Shown here: in pieces, positions 20,451-32,397 of the stretch
How the letters are laid out: each line of letters begins with the position of its first letter
How positions within the stretch are numbered: position 1 is the stretch's first letter
DNA from: Gnetum montanum
Taxonomy: Eukaryota > Streptophyta > Gnetopsida > Gnetales > Gnetaceae
Direction: 5' to 3'
Length of the DNA: 64,000 bases
Assembly (NCBI GenBank): GCA_015680685.1
Contig: MNCI01007938.1
Location: forward strand, 4,384 to 68,383
Notes under the pieces: generated by a model
The model's database searches: none
What the model was told of the DNA's origin: nothing
What the model saw: the letters and a program-made list of their open reading frames with translations, nothing else
Program-made: the position numbers and the translations under genes

Positions 20451-22690
20451 TTAGAACTATTTCATCAAACTTACAATATTGGCATAGTTCTCTTTTACTC
20501 TAGGATGTTAAATTTCTTTATAATTTTAATCTATCAATTTCCTTGCCATTACTTAATTTACTTTATACTAGTTTGACATGGCAATCAATACTTAGAGTTA
20601 GTGAGATGCATTTTGGTTTATAATTCCAAAATTTCAATGGCCACTTAAAATACATGCTAGGAGCTTTTAAGATTTCCATAATTGTAGTATATGCTAGGGA
20701 TTTGAACTATTTAAAATTTATGGTTAAAATCAAATTTATATAAATTTAGAACATATATATGTGTAGTGCCATACTTAAAAAAATTAATGTTTATTTTTTA
20801 TTTATGCATGGATATTGGTATTTTCCATATCTAAATTTGAATTCACATCCTAGCATTCAAGTTGTTTTTTTAATTACTTTTTTGTTTCAATTTTTTTATT
20901 ATTTCAATTTCTTAGAAAAGCCACCATACTCTTTTATGAATATCATTTTCAAGTACTTAAACAACATTTGTATACATCTACATGTTTTGAGCTTTTGATT
21001 TGTCCTAAAATTTTATTTGATCACTTTTTCTTTTTTTCCATTAACATAAATATTTTTTAAAATATTTTGTTTATGATTTTTCCTATTTCTATTTGCTCTA
21101 TTATAGCAATTGAAATTTTATTAGCTATACTTAAATATAAGACTAGTCTAGTATTTTACTGATAGTTTTTTAATAGGACAACATAAGTTATAATTTCAAG
21201 AAATTTTTTTTGTAGTGTTAGATCTAATTTTTATAGCATATAATGATTCTAGAGTTTACATCTGATTTGATCCTTATTGATTAATGGATCATACAGTGTT
21301 GTACATTCTATTCAGGAAGGACTAGATTAATCTAAGCTCATTATTTAAAGTCAAGTTCAATTTTTAATCTTTGCATTAATGACAAACTATTTAAAGAGCC
21401 TAGTAAAGATGCCACATTGTTGAACTTGTAGCTAGGATTTTTGCATTTCTTGAGGTCTTAACATCTTGTGTTTAAGTTTAGACCTTGACAAAGTTTTTCA
21501 TTATATAAAATTATAAATGATCGTAAGGTCATGGTTACTCATGATAAAAATAGTTAACTAGTGTTGTGGCATTTATGATTTTTGCTGCATTTATATGATC
21601 TTGCTTGATTTGGAATTAAGACTTTGTGAACTTTTATAGGAAGTTAACAAAGGATAGTTCCAAGATCACTATTCAGAAAGTTCATGGTCTTATGTCACAA
21701 GTAAGAAATTTTTAATGATGTTAGCTCAAGATTATGTTTTTTCCTAATTTAGAGGTTAGTGAATTATGGTTCTATGCTTATGGAGGGCTCATGTTGGGAG
21801 CCATGATTGAGAACTAATTTGCAAACTGTAGAACTCAATAAATGAGTTTTATTGTAGGGCAGAAGATAGATTTTCTCAAGTGTTTTTTCCCCTTGAACTT
21901 GATATTAGTGTTACCAATATATTAGTTTTGATGATGTACAATGTGCAATGACATTGGTCCCTTTTGAAACTCATTGTTGATGTTGGCAAGAAAATTGTAA
22001 TTCATTTGTCTATGTTCCTATGCTAAGTTGATTTATGAAAATTTGAAATATGAAAGAAAGTCACCAAGAACACTTTCCATAGCAATTAGTGAAGATTTTT
22101 ATACTTTGCTTTCTGGAAAATTCCTATGTGTTTATGTCTAAATAAATGAAGTTAAGTGGATTGGCAATGAGAGTGATAGTGATGAGAATTGAGTAGAGAA
22201 TGTGAAGGAGGAGGAGGAGGAGAATGAATAGGTCATTCTCAAAATTGTCTACAATGTTTTTTCTTTTTAAGTTGATACTTGTGTTCCATGATGGTGTGAT
22301 GCCATTTCTTAGGTTTTCATTAGATTCAACAAAGGTTTTTCTTTGCTATCATATGCCCTAGTGATAGGATTTTTTAAAGGACATTTCAAAATTTTTGCAA
22401 TGTTAGGGTTTCATTGCCTTGTTAGATCCAACTAAGGGTAGACCTGTAATAATCCTTTTCACACTAAAATTTTTTTTTCTCAACATTGAAAAAGCTTCAC
22501 AATGTGAGCCTTTTCTAGGAAGGGGATGGGCACATTGAGCACAAAGTTTACAAAATTTTCCTTCAGGCATGAATTATGTTCAATTTCAAGGCTTAGAAGT
22601 CTAGCTATTTTATTTTTCTCATCGGGAACAAAGGAAGTTTCACAGATTTTTTTTAAATTTTAATGTTTGTATGAATCTAATATCTCAAAA
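20451..22690. other. AT-rich sequence, nothing recognised
   Basis: No protein similarity was seen. A GGA-repeat at about 22,205 gives a short run of Glu codons but no extended frame. This may be decayed Tat LTR and leader sequence, since the flanks on both sides are Tat. Confidence 0.4.
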
Positions 22691-23260
22691 TGCCCAATTA
22701 TTTAAGGGAATATAAAGTTTAGATGCTTTATAAAGTGTTCAAAGTCTAAAAGGTATTTATGACAAAGTACTGTAATTAGAGCTATAAAAGATGAATTCTT
22801 TAATATGTATCTAGGTGCTATTTGATCATGCTTTATTGCATTAACATTAATGTTCAAAATCACAAAACCATCATTTTTGAGTTTTGATAATGTAAGAATA
22901 TTTGCCACAGGATACATTACATTTTTCTTCATTAGAATTAACAAAGAAAAAAATAACAGGCACAACAATAGAGCAGATATGAGGAGAAATAGAAATATTT
23001 TATTCTGATGTGGTACATCAAAGTTACTATCAAATGGCCTATTTATCATACGCTAAGTCCACCAAATTTCCATTCTTTTTCTAACTAAACCTAGAGGTTA
23101 GAATTACATCATGATAACCCATTAATCTTAAACTGATTCTTGTAATAGAAATAGGATTAACTCCCATTCTTTTCTAGCTAAACTTCGTGGTTAGAATTAC
23201 TAATAGACTTGACCATAACTTAAACTGATTCTTGTAATAGAAGTAGGATTAATAACTAAA
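22691..23260 (-). mobile_element. copia element 1 3' LTR
   Basis: It follows the RNase H stop region and a polypurine tract (AAGGGGGAT on the minus strand, about 23,261-23,270). It holds a tandem duplication of about 93 bp (23,068-23,250) in which CAAGAATCAGTTTAAG and GGTTAGAAT-type blocks recur. The far end was not located and no matching 5' LTR is visible beyond 26.9 kb. Confidence 0.45.
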
Positions 23261-23267
23261 ATCCCCC

Positions 23268-24150
23268 TTAATCCTGATCTTGAAAAACCATCATTCGAAG
23301 CATATACATTAATTTCGCAAAGGTATCATAATTCAATGGTTTGGTGAGAATGTCTACCACTTGATCTTCGAACTTGCAATACACCAACTCAATTACTTTC
23401 TTTCCAACTTGATCTCTTAGAAAATGATAGCATATGTTAATATGTTTACTTCTTCCATGTGTGAAAGGATTCTTTTCCAAGTCAATTGTAGAAATATTCT
23501 CAATAGAGATCTTCATTGGCCTCTTGACTAGATCATGGATTTACCTCATCACATTGCTTAACCATATTGCTTGACATGCACTTGAAGCTATATCAACATA
23601 TTCTACCTCGCAAGTTGAAAGTGCCAATATGGGTTGCTTTTTTGATGATCATGAAAAAGCTATAGCACCAAAATTAAAACAATAACTAGAAGTGATTTTC
23701 TAATCATGTAAATCTCCACCTCAATCACTATTGGAATACCCTATAAGAGCACAATTATTAAATGAGGAATAGAATAAACCATGATCATAGGTGCCCTTTA
23801 GGTACTGCAAGATTCTTTTGGGCACCTGCATATGAGATTGATGAGGAGATTCCAAAATCCTACTAATCAAACCAACACCATAAGAGATGTTCAGCCTTGT
23901 GCATGCAAGGTATCTCAAACTCACAAAAATTTTCTTGAAGTAAGTCACAAGTGCCCCTTCTCCATTCTTTAACAATTTTGTGCCAACCTCCATGGGAGTT
24001 CTCATAGGATTACAAGCTTGCATATGAAACCTCTTCAAGAGTTTAGTAGCATACCTCTTTTGATAGATAAAAATCCCATCTTCTCTCTGAACTACTTCAT
24101 TGCCAAGGAAATATGACATGAGGCCAAGATCTATCATTTTTGAACTCATG
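23268..24150 (-). pseudogene. rt-rnh: copia element 1 RT (C-terminal half) and RNase H
   Basis: Ty1/copia polymerase and RNase H. The frame 24,149-23,721 reads MIDLGLMSYFLGNEVVQRED, then GIFIYQKRYATKLLKRFHM, TPMEVGTKL, and RYLACTRLNISYGVGLISR, the standard copia RT C-terminal series. The catalytic YVDD lies just upstream at 24,208-24,219. RNase H ends with NPFTHGRSKHINICYHFLRD and YCKFEDQVVDILTKPL at 23,268-23,516. An interrupted stretch lies between the two frames. Confidence 0.85.
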
Positions 24151-25090
24151 CATCATTGACTTCTTAAAATCTTCAATCATTATGAGATTGTTGCCTGTGA
24201 ATGTTAGATCATCAACATAAACACACAACAATAATATATCACCAGAATCATTAGTCTTCACATATAAATCATGTTTAGATGGGCACTTCTAAAAGTCGAT
24301 TGTACGGAAGAAAGAGTCAATGCACCTATTCCATGCTCGTGGTGCTTGTTTGAGACCATACAATGCTTTCTTCAATTTGTACACCTTATCTTCACTTCTC
24401 TACTTCATGAATCTAGGTGGTTTCTTGAAAAAGACCTCTTCTTCAAGTGGGCCATTTAGAAAGGATGACTTTACATCTATTTGATGGATTTTTCCACTTC
24501 TTCTAGGTAGCTAACATAATAAGAAGTCTAATTATTTCAATTTGAGCAATAGGAGAGAAAACCTCATAGTAGTCATAGCTAGGCCTTTGCTCAAATCCCT
24601 TGCCATCAATCTTGCTTTGTGTCTTTTCACCTCACTATTTGACTTCACCTTTGTCTTGAAAATCCACTTTACATCATCTACTTTGTGACCACATGGAATG
24701 TCAGTGAGTTCCCATGTATTGTTTATTTTAATTGCCTTGATCTCCTCATTCATGGGATTCACCCATTTAGGATCTTGAATTGCCTCCTAGAACATCATAG
24801 GTTCATTATGTGCAAAGAAGGTAAAGTGTACCAATTCTCCATCATCATTGACTTCATCATCAAGAGTTACCTCATAGTCTTGTAGGTGTAGTGATTGTTG
24901 GTGCTATTGCCTTAGCCTTCTAGATTCTACTAGAGCTTGTGGAGTGGACCTTTCTTGAGCAAAGCTTGATGTAGCTACATTTGTGGTAAGAATTGTAGCT
25001 TCCTCTTCAAGGATATAGGATTTTTGCTTTTGGGAGTCTTTGTATGAATCAACATCCCATTTCCAAGTTTCTTCTTTGGAAAAGGTCACA
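24151..25090 (-). pseudogene. rt: copia element 1 RT (N-terminal half) and linker
   Basis: The minus strand reads NNTWELTDIPCGHKVDDVKW, then RHKARLMARDLSKG (normally ARLVAKG..Q), [30 protein letters not shown] and LCVYVDDLTFTGNN, the canonical order of Ty1/copia RT. Both Asp residues of YVDD are kept. Upstream, 25,089-24,904 is the integrase-RT linker, with WKWDVDSY. Frameshifts occur near 24,550 and 24,290. Confidence 0.85.
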
Positions 25091-25099
25091 TCTTAACTG

Positions 25100-25960
25100 A
25101 TAATCACCTTCTTTGTTATAGGATTGAACAACTTGTATCCCCCACACTTATAGCTAACAAAGATAGTCTTCTCTGCTTAATCATCTAGCATTATTCTCAT
25201 CTCTGCTAGAGCGTGAGCATAAGCAATAGTACCAAGCACTCTAAGATGTTTCATGCTTGGCTTGAAACCACTCCATGCTTCTATAGTGGTGATATTTTGC
25301 ACACTCCTTGTTGGAGACCTATTTAACAAGTAAACAGAACATGAGAAAACTTCATTCCAAAATGAATTGGGAATTCCTTTCACCCTTAGCATGCTCCTCA
25401 CCACATCCATTATAGTTCTATTCTTTCTTTCAGCTACTCCATTGTGTTGTGGGATGTAGGGAAAAGTGGCTTGATGCTTTATTCCCTATTCTTCATAATA
25501 TTCATTAAATTCATTGGAAGTGTAATTACCTCCACCATTAGTTCACAGAACTTTAACAAGATAACCACTCTACCTTTCAACATGCACCTTGAGCTTCTTA
25601 AAGTAATAAAAAACTTTAGAATTTTTTTGCAAAAGATAGATCCATATTTTTCAAGTAAAATCATCAATAAAATTTAGGAAATACCTATTATTTCCATTTA
25701 AAAAGGTGTTTATTAGGCCACATACATCGGAATGAATGAGCTCCAATGGTTGTGTTGCACATCATTGTTCTACTACAGATGGCATTCTGTGATGCTTTCC
25801 AAGAATGCAAGCTTCACATAATTGTTCTGAATGGTAAATACTGGGCAAACCTTTCACCATATTTTCTTTAGCAAGCAATTTTAAACTTTGAAAGTTTAAA
25901 TGTCCAAAGCAAAGGTGTCATATCCAAGGCTCATCATTTATAACGGCATTAAGACAATTA
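25100..25960 (-). pseudogene. int: copia element 1 integrase
   Basis: Order on the minus strand: HLNFQSLKLLAKENMVKGLP and CEACILGKHHRMPS from the zinc-finger/GAG-pre-integrase region, HSDVCG with the first catalytic Asp, TNGGGNYTSNEF (normally TDRGGEF, so the second Asp has become Asn), QHNGVAERKNRTI with the catalytic Glu, then RSMLRVKGIPNSFWNEV and LLNRSPTRSV. In copia elements integrase precedes RT, and that order is kept. Several stops are present. Confidence 0.85.
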
Positions 25961-26099
25961 TAAACACTAATAGAAATATCGACCTGAAACATACGATTCT
26001 TCATCAAAGGTGCCTTGAGAATGAATGTACCTTTGTTGTCAAAAATGAAAAGTTGATTGCCATGAAGGTTCATGACATACCTCTTTTATGCCAACTAAC

Positions 26100-26890
26100 C
26101 CACACTAAGCAAATTACTCTTCTTCATGAAGGTTCATGACATACCTCTTTCATACCTAGCACATAAAAGACATCAAACATATATTTATGATCTCCATTCT
26201 TCAAGTTGATAAGGATTTGTCCTTTTCTCATCACTGGTATAGTGCTATCATTAGCAAATTTGACTTTGTGTGAAAGGAGTCATCAAGAACAACAAATAAC
26301 TCCTTTTTGCTGTGGTAACCATTAAGAGAGTGGTCCCCTTCATCATCTTCATCTTGTGTACAGTGAGCCCTCTGAGTATTATCCTTGTATCTACACTCAT
26401 TTGAATAATGGCCATGCCTATGACAAGAGTAACAAAAAACATTGGATTTTTCATACCTTCCTCTACCACATCCATGACCATGACCTCTTGAATTTTGCTG
26501 ATGACCAGAATTTGACTTTTCTTGGTCATTACCTTCAACTCCATGATTGTTGTTATGACCACCATGACTCCTAGTGTAGTAGCTCCCACATCCTCATCCT
26601 CTACCATGAGAACCACCATGCTTTTAGCTTATTTCACACCTTGATCACCTTTGATGGAGACTTGGCCTTGAAAGGGTTACTCAATCATCTTCTCAACTTT
26701 CTTCTTGTTCATTTGTTGCTCATGGGCTTGCAAGATACCAAATAATTTCTTAACAGTCATTGAATAGAGATCATGTGCTTCTTCTATCACCAGATAATAA
26801 CATTTCTCTTCTCCATGCCATTTGCCCCATAACTTTAGTTTGTGTGATCATCATCAATGGTTGTCACCACCACTAATTCCTTACCTACGT
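26100..26890 (-). pseudogene. gag: copia element 1 gag with zinc knuckle
   Basis: Nucleocapsid part of Ty1/copia gag. ELFGILQAHEQQMNKKKVE is the usual end of the copia gag capsid region. A Gly/His/Arg-rich stretch follows, and then the CCHC knuckle CYSCHRHGHYSNEC at 26,393-26,434, with all four metal ligands intact, followed by a protease-like region that I cannot read clearly. The N-terminal part of gag is missing: sequence changes to Tat gag (+) at about 26,900. Confidence 0.8.
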
Positions 26891-26939
26891 AGATGGGATC
26901 CACCATGGGATCCTAAATAACCTAGAGGTCACACACCCC

Positions 26940-27560
26940 TTTTAATTTATTTGTGCCCTAGATACCAGCATAGACATCTTTCTCTCTATTCAACCCACTA
27001 GCCACTATGATGACACAACCTCTCCCCTTGGTTCCATAATCAATAGTAAGGTCGCAAGCCTTCCAATAGATTTCGTAGCCTTTCATGTAGACCCCACACC
27101 AATAGGGGTACTCCAAGGCATGGATCAAACCTTTTAGATGATCCAAGATCTAATTGAAAAGTTAAAGAGGCTCAAACCCTCTACAACCTAGATTATTAAG
27201 ATTATGGACTTCTATTAGGATGATCCCATTAATCCTGTGGTTTCACCCCTAACTCTTCCTTGGTATCCTCATACCATAGTTTACAAAGTATAACAACGAA
27301 GGTAACCCAAACTCCCATCTCATAACCTTTTTCTTGGAGTGCTTATTATTGGAAGCCTAGCCTCACACAATTATGAGGATATTCCCTATGTTCCTTAAGA
27401 GGAAGTCTCTTGACTAGTACCGTGCCTTGCTAAGAGGATATATATTCTCTTTGGAAGACCTAATTTCAAAAACATTCAAGAGTAAGGCATGGTACTAGTA
27501 CAACTTTGACTTGATGAAATTGTTAACTGCTAATCTAGGTCTCAAAACTAGTTGATGCAT
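26940..27560 (+). pseudogene. gag: Tat copy 2 gag fragment
   Basis: Broken frames on the plus strand contain FTKYNNEGNPNSHLITFF, RIFPMFLKRKSLD.YRAL and SLEDLI, matching YNGEGDPNVHLVTF and SLTSKSLDWYRAL of Tat copy 1 and the gag at 62.2 kb. Upstream, DQ/DD-containing text (LDDPRSN and a FY.DDPI motif) also aligns. The fragment ends at short repeats near 27,563; the C-terminal half of gag and the protease are missing. Confidence 0.65.
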
Positions 27561-27562
27561 GT

Positions 27563-27840
27563 GTAGATAGATCCATTAAACACAAATGGACTAAAACTAG
27601 CAATGCAAACACAACAATGATCCTCCATGGCCTAAAACAAGAAATTTCACCTATCCTACCATGGCCTAAAACTAGTAGTGCAAACACATCAATGACCTAC
27701 CATGGCCTCAAAATAGTAAAAAAATCATAGTGTGGGCCCACCATGCCCTAAAATTAGTAGCTTAACATGGCATGTCATTACCTTAAACTAGAAAAATACT
27801 TAAATAAGCTATGCTTTCTATGGCCTAAAACTAGGAAGCA
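27563..27840 (+). repeat. short GGCCTAAAACT-type repeats, Tat copy 2 (gag side)
   Basis: CCATGGCCTAAAAC-like units begin at about 27,626, 27,660, 27,701 and 27,742, with a further one near 27,808, spaced 34-66 bp apart, some followed by TAG and TGCAAACAC. Orientation is the same relative to gag as in copy 1, and the array lies in the same place: directly beyond the 3' end of the antisense gene. Confidence 0.75.
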
Positions 27841-28147
27841 TCTTTTTTTATCTTATTTAAGTTTTAGTTTATAATTGCATCATTTAGTTATTTAACTCTA
27901 TAGCCAAGACCAACAAAGCTATTTCTAATGTTTATATTACTAGAATAATATATAGCATAAAAAAATAAAACACAAAAAATTTAAATTTAAAATGTTTTAT
28001 AACATACATAGCCATGGTCACATTGTGTGGTAAAATGTCCAAAAAATAATAATCATCCATAACATAGCCTTGGCTAATAATAGCCATCAAAGAAAAACAA
28101 AAAAAAAAGCATGTAGCCAACAAGCTAAAATAGGTAGATAGAGGATG

Positions 28148-31100
28148 CTAACAAGCATTTGAAGGAGGAAGTGGTGGATCATTCACATCCTCACTGTTGG
28201 GGCTATTGATGTCTCCTAGCACCTTTAAGACAACAACATAATAGTTAATTAGTAATCAACAACCAAAACTATAAAGTAAATAATATAAGAAAATAAAACT
28301 AAAACATAGAATACATCAAACTTATGGGGAATTTGGCTCTATAACTTTCAAGGGTAGATGCTGAAGACCATTCTTCAAATGATGGAGAATTTGATCTTTT
28401 GTCATATTGGCCTAGTCAATATCCCCAAGATCAATACCTATGAGGATGTTAGTCTTCTCCAATTTGGACCAAGTAGGCAACTTCCAAGTGATGGTAGTCA
28501 TAGAAGACTCACCTACAATAGTGGTGCTATGAGGAGTAGGAGATCTTTCCACCATGAAATTGCTCTTAAAGAGCTACTAGGCCCTCTTTGCCTGAATCCC
28601 TTGAATGAAAAAATCTCTCTTGAATTGTTCAATTGACTCCTATTTGAGCCAATTTAAGTAGGCCTTTTGATCAGTCTTATACTATTGCTTATGGTCATTT
28701 TATGTCTCATACCACACCATGACCCATTCACAATGGTCTTTTCAATCCTTAGCTTTTTGAGAGATGAGATCCATTTGCATCCACTACTTCACCATCTTCC
28801 ATGAAAGTGCCACCTAGTCATTAATGGTATGCTAGTAGAGGGCCCATGTGATTTCTTTGATCCACAAATTCTTTGAGTTAGCCACTTGGACTTCTACAAA
28901 GGCCTTATGTTCTTGGAGTTCCTTGATAGTCATAGCCTACTACTGAGTCTCCTCCCTCAAGGACACAACCTGCTTCCATAAGGATTCGTTGGACCTCTCC
29001 ATCTCCCATGAGACTTTTGTGCATGAAATTGCTAGATTAGTATCAATTTCTTACAACTTCAAGGATATAATTTATCCATTATAGGGAAGATTTGGAAAGG
29101 AGTCAAACTCCATGTCTTAGTTTGGATCCCATTCTAGAGATGGCACTATAGATAATACATAACCATAAAATACAACCATAAACATAGTTTACAACCTAAG
29201 ATAGCCATAACATAAAAACAACCTATAAAATAGCAAAATGACTAAGGCATATAAAAAAAATTTCTTACCTATCTTGGGTGAAACTTGTTGCAACTGTTTG
29301 ATGATGTCCTTGGCCATCACACACATCAACACCATCTTGTCTGAAACATCCATCCATGGTTTCACATGAAGTGTAATGGAAAGGGCCTTCAATATTGGCT
29401 TAGGAACTATTTCAAGCATAAAAATCATCAAATGGTTAGAACATAAATCAAACCTAAAACCATAGGATATAAAGAGAAGTGTTAAGACTTGTGCATACCT
29501 TGCTCCTCCTCCTCCTCCTTTGGGATGATGATGGGAGATGTACCTGGTACCACCTCATTGATCAAGGCATCTAGATTGTTTAGACCTATGTGGACCAATC
29601 CTTCAACCTCATGCTATTGTAAGAGTGCCTTCTCTACATGCCTTTGTTCTTCCTCCACTATAGTGGCTACATACCTCTGTGCTTCCTCCTTCATGATAGC
29701 TTGGTCTGCCATGTCCCAATGCTTATCTAAAACCATAGCATATAAAAAACTAATTAGAACATGAAACCATAACAGGGCCATAAGTATTAAAACATAGAAT
29801 AGATGAAACATGGATAAAGCTTACCTGTGACTACTTGATGTGATAATTTAAGTTTAAACTTAAGCTTCTTCTAGGTGGGTTACTATGACATTGGTGGTGC
29901 TTCCTATGAGGACCTCCTAAACTTTGCCCTGGTTATCCCTTCAACCTCTCTACATACCTATCAAGCTAGTAAGACACTTGTAGGAATCATCAAGGGCTCC
30001 TCCCCCTTGCTATCAAGGGATTCACACCTCCTACAATCAAGATCCTTGGTGATAATGGACAATAAATCATCCATCTTATCTAATGGATCTTGGGCTTACA
30101 TGGTTGGATAAATATGCTTTATCCAAGGCCTAGAAAGCTAGTCTAGGTTTTGGACCATCCATTGTTCATTCCTCCACAACACAAGTACTCCGCAAACCTC
30201 TTCAAATAACCCTTAAAGAATGCAAAATGCATGTGGATTATGGTAGAGTTATCATCATGGAGTTTGAGAATATCCTCATGAAGCTTATTAGCCAAGGAAG
30301 CCACCTAGTTAAATCTTGTATCCTTTGTCAAGAACTTCTTAAAAGTCTACCCTAGCATGATGTTGATTATCTTCTTTTGTGGTAATAGTTTAGGAAACAC
30401 ACAAGATTTGAACAAAGGATAAGATGCCTTTGATTTGAGATTTGTGAAGTCATCCACAGAAAGCTTGGAGTGATCCTTACTAGCATCGAACCACTCCAAA
30501 AATTCCTCATAATGGCTTTCTTCCTTTACTATTCTATTGGCAAGCTTTGTCCCATTAGTGGGGATACCAAACAAGTTACAAAAGGTGCCCTCATTGATGG
30601 GTATGGTAATCAACACACCTCAAACTATAGTGTTGAAATGATTTGCTTCTTTGTTGAAGGAGTCAATGAAATTTAGCATCTATGTAGTGGGGATGGAAGG
30701 GATAGGTGCCATGAACACATCAAGAAAACTTGCACCCTTAATGATTTCTTGGATGTATCTAGGCACATGTCCCCTCAACCACTCCTGTGCTACTATCACC
30801 TCACCAAAATTTAGGATGAGGGTATCCTCATGACACCCTAAAATGAATAAGGTGATGTTAGCAAAAATGGAAGGTCTTGTAAGATAACAACAAACTTTTA
30901 GCATTAGCATAAGCACATCTAACAACTAGTTAAAATGATAGAACACTTAAAACCTTAGAAATCATAAAATGTTAGCTATTAAAACCCATGTGTTTACCAT
31001 TCTCTTCTTGCTTGGTGTGGTTTGTGTAAGGGTCCCAACTATAAAGGTCTTATCTAGCTATGTATCATCTTGTTGGCCATGAACTTCTTGTAGATAGTGT

Positions 31101-31319
31101 TGAAATATTTAGTGTATATATTGAAGTTTCCTCTTAATTGGATATAAATAATAGTTTTGATCTAGTGGTCCTTGGTAAATACATCTAAGGTAGTTTGAGC
31201 CACTACCAAGGTTTGATCCTATGCTTGTAAGAAGTTAATAAAACCAACAAGTTAGAATAGGTAACTTAACCAACAAAGCCAAAACATAAAAAACACTATA
31301 ACAACCATGCTTACCCTTA
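28148..31319 (-). pseudogene. antisense accessory gene of Tat copy 2, 3' part
   Basis: The minus strand carries the same gene as 8,110-11,874. Aligned pieces, in order: QLRGNFNIYTKYF with GQLELEIPHYPNC; GEVIVAQEWLRGHV with GNIKEAQHWLSHSA; MLNFIDSFNKEANHF with MLTLVNSFSKEAESL; FGIPTNGTKLANRI with FSIPSDGLPIEE; YPLFKSCVFPKLLPQKKI with YPLFQACAFPKLLSQGRI; VSPKIG with INPKIG and an intron right after; ESLWKQVVSLREETQ with EALWKRL.KVEKEK; WMQMDLISQKAKD with WMQMNLLAQKN; IGIDLGDID.ANMTKDQI with ARTDLGDGVWSELTKDGI. It ends SPNSEDVNDPPLPPSNAC and stop at 28,148-28,150. Stops and frameshifts are frequent. The upstream part is displaced to 44,651 by the Athila-like insertion. Confidence 0.7.
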
Positions 31320-31324
31320 TAGAT
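31320..31324. repeat. target site duplication, left (TAGAT)
   Basis: TAGAT directly precedes the LTR start TGATGAAG and recurs directly after the other LTR at 44,646-44,650. A 5-bp duplication is the usual size for Ty3/gypsy integration. Confidence 0.9.
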
Positions 31325-31364
31325 TGATGAAGTGCTAAATAATCGATGTGTCAACTAGGCTGCA

Positions 31365-31382
31365 TATACGGGGCCCCGTATA
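31365..31382. promoter_or_regulatory. U3 palindrome
   Basis: TATACGGGGCCCCGTATA reads the same on both strands. In the 3' LTR the matching site (TATATGGGGTCCTGTATA) has lost symmetry through C/T-type changes. It lies about 80 bp upstream of the TATA box; a role in transcription is inference. Confidence 0.6.
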
Positions 31383-31463
31383 CATGGCCATGTCGACATG
31401 GCCCTATTGACACATCTGTCCATGCGTCTACGTGGCCCCGTTTACGTAGAGCGTATTCTAGCC

Positions 31464-31471
31464 TATAAATA
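31464..31471 (+). promoter_or_regulatory. LTR TATA box
   Basis: CCTATAAATAAG is kept in both LTRs of this element (31,464 and 43,885) and in the related LTR on the minus strand at about 4,057. Confidence 0.75.
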
Positions 31472-32231
31472 AGTGTGCTTTTGCCACACTTAGGGACTTT
31501 GTTTTGTAGTTGTAGCAAAGCTCGTGCAATTTGTTTCCACAAGAGTTAGAATATTTTCCAAGTGCCCATAGTAGGTGTGAGAAAGGTGTTCAACTCTTTA
31601 TTCGAGCACTAATGTACCTAAGCCATTGGTGTGACCGGCAATAAAGATGAGCTTTTCAAGCATTCCTTACAACAATTGGACTTAGTCATTTTATGCATTT
31701 ACTAGTTTAATATTTCTATGCTTTAATAATTCCTTAAGTTTTCATTGTTATTACCTTAATCATCACTGCTCTCTTATAGTTTTTAAAACCCATAAGTACG
31801 ACCATCTCGAATGTAAACCTGACACTTGGCAACCTAGTGATGCTTAGCATCTGGTAACCCAGTAGTGGTTAGGGGATGCTTAGGATGTGCATGAAAGATG
31901 GGATCATATACTTATGCTAGGAGAATTTAATAGATAGATTAGGATAATTATAGATTATGTAATATTCCATTTCTTACATTTCATTTTAGGAATTAGATGC
32001 TAGAAAATAAAGTGAAAAATCCATAAAAATCATTTTCCTCAATCTCACTTAACCATCACAATCAAAACATCACAAGTGAGGTTGGGAAGACAACGACTAT
32101 TCTAACACAAGGTTTTGTTGGTTAGGGACTAGCGTATGCAAAGTGCTTACAATCTACGAAATTCGACTGAGTCGCATGTGAATGCCCATGGTTTGCATGG
32201 TTGAGCATAGGGGTACCTAGCGGCTCATCAT

Positions 32232-32249
32232 TGGTGCCATTGTTGAGGA
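32232..32249 (+). promoter_or_regulatory. primer-binding site, tRNA-Asp type
   Basis: TGGTGCCATTGTTGAGGA begins two bases inside the LTR. Against the complement of the plant tRNA-Asp 3' end known from Athila (TGGCGCCGTTGCCGGGGA), 13 of 18 positions agree and all five differences are C to T or G to A. Confidence 0.7.
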
Positions 32250-32397
32250 CTGTTAGTCTTACATGTGCCATCTAACCTTAGCAAAATTATCATTAATGTT
32301 ATTGGAATGGACCAAGGATAGTAAAATCTACACATGCTAGGATGTCTAAGTTTAAAAAAGTATGATACACCAATTAGTGGATTATCTAATGTCCAAC

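Larger units (their letters stand above)
31325..32230 (+). repeat. Athila-like 5' LTR
   Basis: 906 bp, TG...CA. It has an 18-bp perfect palindrome in U3 (31,365-31,382), a CTACGTGGCC element, TATAAATA at 31,464-31,471, and AATAAA at 31,640-31,645 as likely polyadenylation signal. The 3' LTR copy is at 43,746-44,645 and a diverged relative at 3,337-4,125 (-). Confidence 0.9.

Noticed and set aside
22141-22240. Acidic Glu-rich run (GGA/GAG repeats) as a possible gene
   Set aside because: Only a short run with stops on both sides; a simple repeat explains it.
26251-26619. A 122-codon minus frame rich in Val and Met
   Set aside because: It is a shifted frame of copia gag; the neighbouring frame holds the CCHC knuckle CYSCHRHGHYSNEC.
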